Below, in pieces: positions 34,434-46,134 of a DNA stretch of 64,000 nucleotides. The stretch covers positions 124,001 to 188,000 of the forward strand of contig JAHEWK010000013.1 in the NCBI GenBank assembly GCA_020740775.1, given 5' to 3'. Source of the stretch: Ilyonectria destructans (Eukaryota; Ascomycota; Sordariomycetes; Hypocreales; Nectriaceae). Each line of letters opens with the position of its first letter. Position 1 is the first letter of the stretch. Under the pieces are notes generated by a model. The model worked only from the letters and a program-made list of their open reading frames with translations, had not been told where the DNA came from and did no database searches. Position numbers and translations under genes: made by a program.

Positions 34434-36266
34434 TCAAAATGTCACCCACCTCTTCCAGAGTCCTTCCGGTTGGACTGACAAATTATAACTATTACTAAAA
34501 GAAGTCACTGAACCACAATGATGATGCCCACGTTCCAACCTGCATGGATGACATAGTAGCGCCACGATGTCTTTTCGATGGCGAATGGAGTTGTGTAGAG
34601 GTTTTAGGAAGCTCATCATAAAGCCAATCGCCTGTGCCGCTGCCCCACCCTTCCTCCGCTGAGAATACTTCAGGATCTGCGGAGGATATGTGTATGCGAG
34701 GTTGAACCTGTCGTTTAAGGTTAGTTCTTGAAACTTGTCTTCTCGATATCCCTGCGAGTAGACACTCACCATGTACTGCAAGATGCCATCTGAAACCGGA
34801 AGATGACCACAATGGCTCCTTTACCGTATTCCGTACTACCTCGAGACTCGGTCAGATACGCGAACACCGCTAAAACCACGCAGGCCACAGTCATAAAGCT
34901 CGTACCCGTCACTACCGTTGCCAGTACGGTCATTTTTGAACAGATAGAGAGCGTACATACCCAAGGCTACTTTCTCGCCTATTTTGCTGGCAAGGAAACC
35001 TCCCCCAGCAACCCAGCAACTGGCCAAAATAGCAATGCCCATATCGATAAGCAATGTAGTCCACATATCCACAATCCCAGCCTGCTGGATGATGAAGGAA
35101 AATAAGTACCTGTGCGCATCAGTGTGGGCCATCCAGGGGAGCACGTGAATCTCACAGGATCATCCGTGCTCCTACAATCTGGTATAAACATTTCAAAGCA
35201 CGGCGATAGAAAAGCGACGGAGATTCGCAGCTATACATCGTCAGAATGAATGGTAGCACTAGGAGAGGCGCAATGTCTTTCGTACCTGGGGTGATGAGTG
35301 ACTTCCAGCCTCCGTCGTGTATCTTCTCATACACCAGAGTGTCGCAGATCTCCTTGTACTCGGCAGCGACTAGGGCATTATGATCATCACCATTTTCGTG
35401 CAGGTGAGTGATGACTTCAAGAGTCTACTCGTGTGTTGGCATGTGTTCCGCTTGTGCAAATAAACTGATGACCCGCGTATCTCGGTGGTGTAACCCTGGT
35501 AGATGAGCATCTGGGGCTTTCATCTGTAAACGCAGCAGTAAACATAGAAGAGCTGAGAGTGCCTCGCCCTATTATATCATCAGCCCCATTGACAAACCTC
35601 TGGTCTAATTAGGCGCAAGATACTCACAGGAACGGGTCCTCTCCACGCCCAGTTACTTCCTGACTGGCAGACCATGGTCACCCAGACGGCAACAAGACCT
35701 GCAAATGGGAGCCCGGTAACGACAACACTGACCAAAAAGCTTTTGTTGCGCAGCGATCCCAGTTCCATTACCCACATAGGGCTTGTCGTTCCGTTCATTG
35801 TCAACGCCATCACAGTGAAGAATCGTCCAATGACGAATTGCACCTCTGGGTAGGGTTCATTTGTTAGTCATTGCATTGAAAATGCCGTTGTCAACCATTG
35901 TGCCTTTCTTTTCAGTACACTGAAGGATGGCCCCGAGCACGACTAGCAGTGAACCAACTGTTAGGCCTGCTTTCCGTCCTCATCGATCGACTAGAGGCCC
36001 GACAAAAGGGCCAGCGATGATGGAGCCAGCATTGACGATTGAGGTATTCAGGCCAATCAAAGACGCATCCAATCCATAATCTGTGACCGTATTAGACTAC
36101 GACCCACTCCGTCGCTGGGGCTGAACTCATGGGGAAGGCACTGAGGTAAAATGTTCATGTTGTTGATCATGCTGGTATCATAGGCGAGAATACTCAGCGC
36201 AAACGATGCTGACATCATCACCAGAGCATAAGCCGAGCGTGGCGCAAGACGTGCTAGTTGAAACAT
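34434..36266 (-). pseudogene. MFS sugar transporter, broken
   Basis: From a Met at 36266 the minus strand reads ARLAPRSAYALVMMSASFA and YDTSMINNMNILPQ, the first transmembrane helix and loop of the fungal hexose-type sugar-porter family. It continues GLNTSIVNAGSIIAGPFVGP then LVDR-stop-GRKAG (the TGA at 35980-35982 replaces the Trp of the DRWGRK motif), then QFVIGRFFTVM and FLVSVVVTGLPFAGLVAVW (35580-35843). The intracellular loop (HLHENGDD, EYKEICDTLVYEK) and later helices are spread over different frames down to about 34434. Some frame changes could be introns, for instance a GTGAGT donor near 35630, but the in-frame stops at the DRWGRK motif and before TLEVITHLHENG are not explained that way. 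Original role: proton-coupled uptake of a sugar at the plasma membrane. Confidence 0.7.
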
Positions 36267-37169
36267 GGTTGACGGTATTGATTGAAGATGATACTCTCGA
36301 AGTCAGTCACAGGCGTATGTGGAGAGTGCATGCAAGTGCGACTTTTCTCCATTCCATGCTCCCTTTAAGCACCTCAAACTCCAGATAGCCCAGATGGTGA
36401 TAAATAGATGCTTGCCTGCCTGTTGAGCGCATTCCAGGTCCGCTCTACATGGCCGAAACAAGAAGGCATGCTATCTGGATAAGATCTACATGTGAGTTCT
36501 GGAATAGATAAGGAGTGACGAGCGGCTTTGGTTGGACTGGCCCAAGTGGCCAGCCAATCCCCAATTGTCCGACTCGATACCAGGACCGTCTTATGAGTCA
36601 AGGATAGCTTATCTTGAGTTAATCCGAGCGAGATTGCATCCATCGCCATTCGAAGGTTATCATACTCAAGTTTGCGTTTAGGATAATGCCATTCGAAACG
36701 GGGGGCGTAGAGACGCAAACGGGTCAATTAAGTCGAACCAGGACGAAACCTCCCGTCTAGCCAGCTTACAAAAAATAGCAACAATACACATCTCACAGCG
36801 TCTCATCTGATCGATATATTCTTTACAATTGTCAATGCTCAGCAGCTTCCGGTCATGACCCTTGAAACCTTGCTGAACCGATTGCGCAGGTCCGACATCG
36901 CTCAAGCCCGTTGTCATGCCATCCGGTCCATTAGTGTCCGCTTCACAAGGTATCGGTCGCTGCGTTCGGGTGGCTTGGGCAATGAGTTTGCTATTAATGC
37001 GAGAGCTAAATGTTGGAGTCACAAGCTCATCAAACTGGCCTCAAGACGCACGACCCAGAGTGTCAACTAGACCGAATCCTCGCACTATGCACGCTCTCCA
37101 CGTATGAAAGCCATCGTGGCAACGGAATGTAAGCATGGCTTGATATCAGTAGGTGTTTAGTGAAATACG
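36267..37169. other. Region with unidentified minus-strand ORFs
   Basis: Minus-strand frames at 36678-37022 (114 codons) and 36374-36727 (117 codons) overlap in different frames. The first contains a run of Cys and charged residues but no clean zinc cluster. I cannot assign either; they may be remains of a regulatory gene. Confidence 0.3.
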
Positions 37170-37712
37170 TTGTCCACCAACCAACCCCCCCATAATAACG
37201 GGGTAGCAACGGCTGTCAAATTTATCACGTCCCTGAACTGCCGCATGGACGACTGCTCTTTCGTATCTGACTTAGAAGACTCCATTAAGTTAGCATGTTG
37301 CTATCTCTACGCATCCGAGGTGCTGCAGGTCAGTGGTCAGACAATGCAGTCTCCTTGCTTGGCTATGGCGGCCCCGCCTGTCAGAAAACAATCGAGTAGG
37401 TCAACCAGCTCAGAGGAGCAAGATGCGAACAGTCAATCTTTTAAGGAGACAACACTGTTAACAATTCTTCTCATCCGCTGGGGAAGGGCTATGCTACTTG
37501 CACAAAATCACTGCACAGCGTTGTCTCCTGCTCCGTGGGCACAAGATTCAGAGTTCACAACTCTCAAGCGGACACTTGATACACTACCCGTTTTCCACTC
37601 GGAAGAGCTCTCTTTTGATGTAGAAAAGTACACATCGCCTATAAGTAAACACAGCGATCTTGGAGAAAACATGCTCTCCCTGAGTATTTTCCATGCTCTA
37701 CAATACTATTAA
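37170..37712 (+). pseudogene. Possible fungal transcription-factor C-terminal fragment
   Basis: A 180-codon ORF. Its second half (FTTLKRTLDTLPVFHSEELSF, then ISKHSDLGENML, then LSIFHALQYY) resembles the middle-homology region of fungal Zn2Cys6 regulators, where an L..L...L..W/F.. segment precedes a helix with H...H near the metal-independent core. There is no zinc cluster and the frame ends abruptly in the helix. The similarity is by eye and weak, so a chance ORF remains possible. Confidence 0.35.
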
Positions 37713-37997
37713 GCCGCATCTTCCTGTCAATTGGCGTCGTTGCTAGCAACCCCGCACGTCTCAATTCAGCCTATGTCTAGTTGTTCCAAGCTTAGCAAAC
37801 CCCAAATTAATAGCTGCACTTCTAAGTCGGCTGAAAGACTCAATAACATTTGTCTCATAAGTAGCGGTTAGTGCAATATAACTCCGGTGCTTAGCAATTC
37901 CGTGATAAGCTTGCCTTCATGCTAGAGTGTTCAGGTAAGCCTTGGGTATCTCTTTCATCAAGCCGGATTCTTGATCCTCAAGCCGCCGGACACATGT

Positions 37998-39498
37998 TCA
38001 CAAATGACTCAGTCCCCTAACTTGAGTTAGCGATATATCGGTCTCTTTTGTGCCAGGATGAGATAACATACCGAGCGGCGATGTCTTTTCTGAAAACCAT
38101 TCCCTCGAAATGCACGCCATGCACAGCTTCATACGCCTTGTCGACAGCTTCTCGTAGAGTGGAACCAAAGGCGGCGACAGACAAGACTCGCCCTCCAGCA
38201 GTCCTCAAGCTTCCATCACTCTCATCCTTTCTAGTCCTCGCGTGAAAGACCATGACGTTTTTGGGGTGAGACTGAGGCTTCAGAACAATCTCCATACCGG
38301 TTTCATACGCCAGTGGATAGCCATCGGAAGCGACGACAACGTTGCAAGCAAAGCCTTGGCGCGTGTCAAAATGGACTTGATTAAGTGTCTCCGTGGTGTA
38401 TGAAAGGAGGATAGCGGCAAGGTCGGTATCTTCTGACAGCGGCATCATTGAGCTCTGGGTCTCCGGGTCGCCAAATCGAACGTTGTATTCGATCACCTTC
38501 GGCCCAGTCGGGGTAATCATGACGCCAGTAAAGAGAAGTCCGACAAAAGGACGACCTAAGTAGATGCGTCAGCAAGTGATGTCGGGATTTATAAGGTCCT
38601 TCAATAACGAGAAAACGCACCTTCGGCTTGTAACCCAGCAAATGTCGGCTCTAGGATTTCTCGATTAATTCTGTTAAGGGTGCTGCGAGTAACAAAGGGC
38701 ACCGGCGAGTAGACACCTATGCCGCCGGTATTGAGCCCGGTATTTCCCTTGCCGATGCGCTTATGATCCTGGCCTGAAGGCAGCGACTGAAAGGTTTTGC
38801 CGTTGCTAAAGGTCAGAAGGCTAATCTCGTCGCCCTCTATGAACTCTTCGATCACTACTGATGAGCCTGCTGCTCCAAACTTCTTATCTTCCAATATGCC
38901 TCGTAACTCGTTCAACGCCTCTTTAGTTGTCTCGGGTGCCACGACGCCTTTGCCACCAGCTAGGCCATCAGCTTTGGTGACGATGCGATGGCTGATGCCT
39001 TTTACGTAGGCTATGGCCTCATCTAGATCATCGAAGCTTCTGTGCGCTGCTGTGGGAATATTGTACCTATCCATAAAGGCCTTAGCAAAGACCTTTAATC
39101 CCTTAAGCTCCGCGGCTGGTTTAGAAGGAGCGAAATACGGGATACCCACTGCCCGTTGACTATGTTAGCAGTGTCACGACTTATAAGTATCGTCTGAATA
39201 ACTCACTGCGCCGGAAGTGTTCCTCTATTCCAGCAACCACGGCATCAGCTGGCCCAACGACAGCAAGCCCGACATTGAGTAACCTGGCTTCTCGTGCAAT
39301 TGTTCCATGGCTTGCGCTCTCGCCTAAACCTGTGAGGTTGGATACGTTGGGAAGGCCCTCCTGTGTGCCTGCGTTCCCGGGGTACACAAAAACGTGTCCC
39401 ACAGATAGTGCCTCGCTCAATTTCCAGGCAAGGGCATGTTCTCGGGCGCTCTTTCCAATGACGAGCACAGTCAAGCGACTTTCTGAAAGCCCAGACAT
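37998..39498 (-). CDS. Stand-alone phosphoribosylamine-glycine ligase (GAR synthetase) paralogue
   Basis: Four exons: 39207-39498, 38621-39148, 38072-38555 and 37998-38016, with introns of 58, 65 and 55 bp bearing GTGAGT, GTGCGT and GTATGT donors; all junctions keep frame and give 440 residues. The last tiny exon is supported by a CTAAC branch point and yields the ending RKDIAARGLSHL. The protein has PGNAGT (40-45), ATP-grasp KADGLAGGKG (156-165), EEFIEGDEIS (198-207), SGQDHKRIGKGNTGLNTGG (222-240) and YNVRFGDPETQ (297-307). These define GAR synthetase, which joins glycine to phosphoribosylamine in purine synthesis. Fungi normally carry this domain fused to AIR synthetase; here it is alone and full length. 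The N-terminal loop reads GKSAREHA instead of the usual GxGGREHA, and VGPADA replaces VGPExP. It may be a neofunctionalised ligase. A Met at 39618 is an unlikely longer start. Confidence 0.85.
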
Positions 39499-39789
39499 CT
39501 TGAGGCTCAGTGGAATTGGCGAAAAGAACAGAGGGAGATAGAGGAAAGCGAGTGCGATGGAATCGTTGATTGCGGGGCGGAAAGTTATGTGCCACGGAAA
39601 AATTATACCCGTTGGCATTATGGGGCAAGCCGCCTACTACAGATGGATAGATGGATTTTATTTCGCCCGAAGGGAAGTCTCTATAGGGCCTTGATACAAT
39701 CTAGTTTATATTTCAGTATATTTGGTATCTGACACCCCAAGCCCTACGGATCGTCGTCTTATTGCTTGCTGCTTAACCTCGTTGCTGTT

Positions 39790-41580
39790 TGTTCTATAAT
39801 AGGCCTGCTTGAAGGCTAAATTCTATAAGTATTTAGTATTCTATCCTTAGCAGCTGAAGTACAGTCTGCCAAAATTGAGGCTGCTTTATGTTAGTGGAGT
39901 TACATACTAGAGGTTAGTTTGCCGATACTGCTGGTCTGCATCAAGCCTATTTATTATAATAGTAAATTTAATTGCTATATATACAGCCTGTATATTTAGC
40001 TTCTACTTTTCGTTATCTAATATAGCTTTTCCTCCTAAAAATAATAATAAATTTCTAATCTTTATTTATAAGTATTTAAATATAGCTTCCTGTTATATTA
40101 TTTACTTTTTATATCTAAAGAGGAAGTATTTAATTATCTCTGCTGCTTGCCTATAATTATATATATCTGATTCTGCTGCTTCTATTCTATAAAGATAACT
40201 ATTCAGTTATATTATTTCAGTCTGAAGCTGGGCTATTATATCCAATTCTTTTCTTTTTAGTAAGTTATATAGTATATAGGTATACTTACCCAGTAGCGCC
40301 TTATTAATATACTTTAAGTACTATCTAATACCTTCTGGAAGTTATCCACCCTACTGTTATTAGAGGAGCGCCAGTTAAAGTATTATAGACTTTACTTAGT
40401 ATAATAGTATCTCTACTATACACTCTGCTTTAATAGCTCTCTATACTGCTGCCTTAGCTATCAGTCCCAAAATAAAACCTTCAGCCTTAGCTGGTATCTA
40501 TATAACTCTAATAGAATAGCCTCTTTTCTGAAGGTACTTAGTGTGGTTATATATCTGACGGATAGTATATTAACCGAATTGCTACTAAGGCCTTCTAATT
40601 ACTTTTACAGTTAAGTAGTTACTTATTATAACTGTTACATTTCAAAAAGGAAGTCTGGGCGGTATATACTCCAGTGCTATTACTATTGCTGCCAGTTCCG
40701 CTGTATATAGATTCTGCTTATCTCTGGGCCTAAGAGTAATAAAATAGTTAGTAACTACCTTATCTATACTATTATAAGTTGTATTATATATAATACCTTC
40801 TATACCTATTATACTACTCTTCTTTAAGCTAGATATTACTATAATAATACTCTTAATATTATTTAGTGCCTTAGCTGCCTTTATTAGGTTATTCTTAATT
40901 ACTATTAGAATGTAATTAGTCTATAGCAGTAATATATATTTATAGATAACCTCTATCTGCTTTATATAGACTCTTTTTACTACTGAGATAATCTTCTATA
41001 TTAATAATATAAATTACTTATTTATCTTATTCTTTAAAGCTGCTAGTAGGTATATCTTTAGAAGGATCTAAAGGTTAATATAGAATCTTATTACAGCTTA
41101 CTTAGAAATAAATATAAGAAATATACTGTATTTTAACTTTTTAGCTAATTATATATAACAGCTATACTTATTTTAAACTATTAGTATAGAGTAGATATAG
41201 ATTATAGAGTTTAAATTCTAGTAGGAATTAGAATATTATATATAAGTTATAGTATAGTTACTATAAATAATATAATATAGTAAAGTAAGAATAATATATT
41301 TAGTAATATATAGCTAGTATAGTAAGTTAAATAACTAAGTTATATTAATAGCTAGTAAGGCTATCTCTATAGAGGGGCTAAATAAGTATATTTATATATT
41401 ACAGCTAATATAGTAGGCTTATTAAATAAAAGTAAGTTCAGTCTTATAGCTTATTAAAGGTAGATAAGTTAGGTATTTTAGCTTAATTATATAGAATAAG
41501 TTTAAAATCTTAATATTATATAAAAAAGTGGGTATATTATAATTCTACTAATTATAACTGTCTAATTCCAACTTAAGCTG
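39790..41580 (-). mobile_element. LINE (Tad1/I-like) retrotransposon, 3' part with RNase H
   Basis: Minus-strand translation from about 40740 down to 40080 gives RDKQNLYTAELAAIVIALEY and IPPRLP, the RNase H domain typical of fungal Tad1-type LINEs, then VTVIISNYLTV, IRQIYNHTKYLQKRGYSI, IPAKAEG and, near 40195-40115, AESDIYNYRQAAEIIKYFLF (the family's zinc-knuckle-like Cys residues are now Tyr/Asn). Stops occur at expected Trp/Gln/Arg positions. The upstream part extends to at least 41580, where the DNA matches 7.3 kb in inverse orientation. The element is inactive. Confidence 0.7.
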
Positions 41581-43652
41581 TAATATTATACTTCTTATAG
41601 CTCTACTTTTATTTAATACTGTAAAATACACTATATTTCTACTTATAGCTATATACTAATAACTTAAAATACACTGTATTTACTTTTTTTTTCTAGACTG
41701 TATTACTCTTATAGAGTGAAATTATATTAAAATTAAATTAAAAGTTCTTTTAAATAAAGATAAATAACAGTATATATTTATTCTTACTTTTTTAATATTA
41801 TAATAGATTTATACTGCTCTCTCTATATAAAATATTTTAATACTGCTTATATTTAGCTTAATAGATAGTAATACCTACTAATAAATAATATTATATCTAT
41901 ATTAAGCTTAATATACTATATTTAATATATCTGCTATATAGATATCTTAATATTTTACTATAAATCTTATTAGTTATATTACTAAAAGAAGGTAAATTAA
42001 TCTACTAGTAGTTTTCCCTACTATAATACTATTATTAATAATAACTATCTATAGTAAGATATTACTAATTAAAACTAGCCTTTTATTTTCTTATTACTTA
42101 ATATTATTTATAAATATAAAAAGACTTATTCTTATTGCTAAAAGAGCTTCTTCTAGTAGGGTATAATCTTTAAAGTTATATTATATAATCCTCTTAATAG
42201 GGTGATTTTTTACTATATTTATTATATTTTTAAAGAGCTGTAAATTTAGTATTTCTAGAGATTTAAATTCTAAATACTTATAGTTTTTATATTAAAAATC
42301 TATTCAGTTTATAGCTGCTAATAGTTACTTTATATAGTTAAGTCTAATTAACAGGTTATTAATTTAGTTAATAGAGCTAGCTTTTAGTGTAATTTCTTTT
42401 AGATTTTAAATAATAAAATCTAATAAAATTATAAAAGCTTTATATATTTATTAATTTTTAAACTAAAATCTCTGTAATTTAGGAAAATACAGTTTATAAT
42501 AATAAATAAATAATAAAACAGCTAAATTATATTTTAAAAAGGCTTAAAATAAATACTTAAAATAGAATTTAATAAAGTTTTAAGTTAAACTTTCTTTTAT
42601 TAGTAGCTATTTAGTAGTACTATAGTAAGTATAATATATATCTAATAATAAACTTAAATTTCTATATCTCTCTTTTCTATATTTATAAGTTTTTAATTTA
42701 TATTATACTCTATATAGATTCCTTCTATTATAAGAGTATAAATATAAGATACTTCTATATTAATTAAGAATATATTTAGCTATATATTTTTAGTATTTTT
42801 AAGATTTAATATTAATATTAAAAAGGAAAAAAAGAAAAAGAGTTTAAAATAATAAGTAAGTTATAAAGTTTTAATATATCTTAATTAACTTACTAGTTAT
42901 TAATAATAAATTTAATAATATAATTTATATTAAATTAGGTTATATTTATTACAAACTTTAATTCTATAAGATATCTAATTAGATATATATATTTTCTAAG
43001 TTATATATAATCCCTACTTTAAGTTTCTATATATATATATTCTTATACTGAAATTAGCTTTAAGAATATAGCTATAGAAGTTATATACTGTATATATACC
43101 CAGCTACTTAAAATATATATTATAATAATATTCTTAGAGAAGTTATACTTTCTATTAAATTTAATATAGTTAATTTAATTAGAGTTATAGAAATTAATAT
43201 AATATAGAGACTAAAGATAATAATATTAATATTTAATATTATTTCTTATTGCCTTTAGACTTCTCTTTTATATAAGAAGTCTAAAAGAAATAGAAGCTAT
43301 AATTATTAGATATTAATATTATTATCTATTTAATCTCTATTATATTAATTACTATTATTCTAATTAAATTAACTATATTAAATCTATTAGAATTTTAAAT
43401 CTAACTCTTTTACCTACTAACCTCTTTATTTATACTGATTCTTCTATATTTGGTTTTTTTTAGCTTTACTTAATATCATCAGATAGATTAAAGCCATATA
43501 GTATTCTTAAATAGTAGAGATAAATAGTAAGTACTACACCCAGTACCAGTAGATATAGTAGCTAAATAATAAGGTTATTACATACTGGTCTTTATCTTAA
43601 GCTTTAATTTAATCCTTCTAACTTCAACCCTACTATCTGCAGATAATAGAGT

Positions 43653-43710
43653 CAGTTAATAACCCTATTATCTGCAGTTAATAACCTTACTGTCTGCAGT
43701 TAACAACCTT
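43653..43710 (+). repeat. 22-bp tandem repeat
   Basis: Two full units beginning CAGTTAATAACC(C/T)T and ending (A/G)TCTG, plus a 14-bp partial third (CAGTTAACAACCTT). It lies at the edge of the AT-rich block, just before the island ORF. Confidence 0.7.
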
Positions 43711-43861
43711 AAGATAGAAACCTTATTCCGAGCAATAAGATATAAGAGAGACTGATATCTCCTATCGTTAAGAGACTAACTTCCCTTCTAATAATCATTC
43801 TATCTTAATAACTTTTATTATATCGACTATTATTTATAAAGCTTTTATTAAGAATAACCCT

Positions 43862-44390
43862 ACATATCAGGAATATAAAACCAGATTCCAGTATAATACC
43901 AAATTCCTTTAGAATCCACAAGATAAAACAGAAAGAGGCAAGTTAAATAGCCACCGAAAATTCCTCCAGGAAAACAGCCTATTCAGCCTCTCACCACACC
44001 ATCCAAAACGCCTAGATACAAGCCAACAGATCGCATTAGCTATTTTTGGATACAGCTTATTTCTTAACGATAGGAATAGAGTCGATTCACAAGGAAATCC
44101 AGTTATCGGCATCGATATTATCTATATCCGGAGAGAGAAGGCCGCACTGCACAATTTAGCCGAAGACGTCGAAAACAGCAATGACAAAAGGGGCTAAAAG
44201 TTCATCAAGGAAATTGGCGGTAAGGCGTACGAGCCCTGGTTCCAGGAGCTATTAGGTTGCGTCGAGCTAGTACGGATGCTAGCCACCTAGGGCGAGAGGG
44301 CGGATTCGAATGACTTAAACGGGTTATCATGGGCGTTAGAGATCTTGGGGCGTTCTAGAGGTCGGGTCGTGGGATTTGCAGGTTGAGACA
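43862..44390 (+). pseudogene. Unidentified broken ORF in a less-degraded island
   Basis: Inside the AT-rich block an island of near-normal composition keeps one plus-strand frame for about 175 codons with only four stops (43910 TAG, 44196 TAA, 44288 TAG and TGA/TAG near the end), each at a spot that could have been Gln or Trp. It reads TYQEYKTRFQYNTKFL, then NPQDKTERGKLNSHRKFLQE, IALAIFGYSLFLNDRNRV, NPVIGIDIIYIRREKAAL, KFIKEIGGKAYEPWFQELL and GLSWALEILGRSRGRVVGF. I recognise no family. It could be a captured gene, the accessory ORF of a mobile element or the last part of a host gene invaded on both sides. Confidence 0.4.
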
Positions 44391-44519
44391 TCAAGATTAG
44401 AATAGGTCAAAAAAGTTAGACAGGATTCCGGCAGAAGAAGAAAAAAAGCAGCTTGAAACCTAAATTTGGGCCTTGGTAACTGTAATGTGCATAATGAAAA
44501 TGCAGTAAATTCAAATATT

Positions 44520-45900
44520 AGGTTCCCTTATTGAGGGCTGATTCTTCTATATAATCTACTATTAATATTATCTACTATATTATAAACTTTAACTATATTA
44601 TAATACTGTAAATAGAATCTTCTAATCTTATAAATAAATATTTAATATCTTCTAAGTAATACCTTTTTATATAGATTTTTTAATTTGTTTTTATTAGCTG
44701 GAGTCTAATAGAACTCTTTATTACTTATTTTAAATAAACTCTACTCTTTATTATTAATAGTGCAGTTTCTATTTATATAGTATTTTAAATAAATTCTTTA
44801 AATAGTTCTTTTATATTTTACTACTAGGCAGTTATATTATTAATTACTTACCTAAATTAGTTTAAGTTTATTTATCAGTTTATTCTTCTTTACTATTATT
44901 TAATAGAATTACAGCTTACTAACTAGAGGTTATTCCTACTGCTTTTTTTTCTTTTTCTCTTATATTAAAGAGATAGATACAGTTTTATACTCTACTTATT
45001 CTACTTACTGGCTAATTACTATTAACTTTTTTATATAAATTCTTTTTTATACTACTATATAAATTGCCTAAGCTCCTACTCAGATTATTTCCCCCATCTA
45101 TTTTACGCCTATAGATACCTTTTAAGCCGTATAGAAATCCCCCTTTTAAAGTAAAAAGGTACAAGTTATTATTACTAGATATAGTAGCTAGATAATTTAG
45201 TATCTTATATATTAACTCTTATAGAATAACTATAGTATAACTATCTACTAGTAGAGCTTACTATTACTTATTAAATAGTTAGTATTTATTTAATATATAA
45301 TAATATTTTTATTATTATAAGTAAGATACTAATAACTTATATAGCTATAGTTTATATATATTATAATACTTTAAATAGTAAAGCTGTAATTATAGAGGAG
45401 ATTAATAGTTACTGAATTATTTAGTTATAATATAGAATCTATAAATATAAAAGTATCCTACAGTTAGATTCTAACTATTCTATACTAATTTTAGAAATAT
45501 AATTTAACTGCCTTTTTACTAAAGCTATAATAATTTATATAGCTAGAGTTAGTCTCTAAATTAAAATAAGAATATTTATATATTTTATACTATTATAATA
45601 TTAAGTAATAATAAGATCTAAATATAGTATAATAATATTATAGAAGTAATATAATTAGAGATTATTATAACTCTTAGATATAAAAAAGAAAAATATTATT
45701 AACTTAAATAATCCACTTAAATTTATTCTCTCTAATAAAATAAATTATTCTAGTAATAGTTATTTTAGATAAATAAGACTAAGTTCAAACTTTTAATTAG
45801 TTACTAATATATTATATAACGATTTTTAAGTAGAATAACCAGCAGACTAATAGATAGATATCTATATAGCTAATAAGTTAAAGCACTATTTTACTAACTT
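44520..45900. other. AT-rich RIP-mutated stretch
   Basis: About 1.4 kb of TA-rich sequence with no readable frame, between the island ORF and the monooxygenase relic. Presumably transposon debris; no ends or domains found. Confidence 0.65.
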
Positions 45901-46134
45901 CAGTCTTAATATCTACAAGAGGAACCCAGATATTAACGGAACTTAGTACGGGAATAAATACCCGGGATGTCAGTAACTCGTCTTTTGCAAAACGTGCATC
46001 TAGGCTAATATGATACAACTAGGCGCCTGTAACATTCCAGCGTACATTTCGCCACCTATTCCTCACAATCTAACTACTTACTACATCGAGTCAATATGAC
46101 AATCAGTTAACTCGGGCATATTTCTAGACATAAT

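Larger units (their letters stand above)
39700..43880. other. Second AT-rich RIP-mutated block
   Basis: Composition falls from about 39.78 kb and stays low to about 43.88 kb. A LINE tail is readable on the minus strand near the left edge (separate entry). The rest, about 41.6-43.6 kb, is transposon-like debris that I cannot classify further. Confidence 0.85.

Noticed and set aside
39499..39618. Longer N-terminus for the GAR synthetase (Met at 39618, possible mitochondrial presequence)
   Set aside because: The extra 40 residues are hydrophobic without the expected basic pattern and the family normally begins close to the VLVIG strand.
43909..44112. Minus-strand ORF of 67 codons in the AT-rich block island
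   Set aside because: It is antisense to the longer plus-strand frame of the island and shows no motif.
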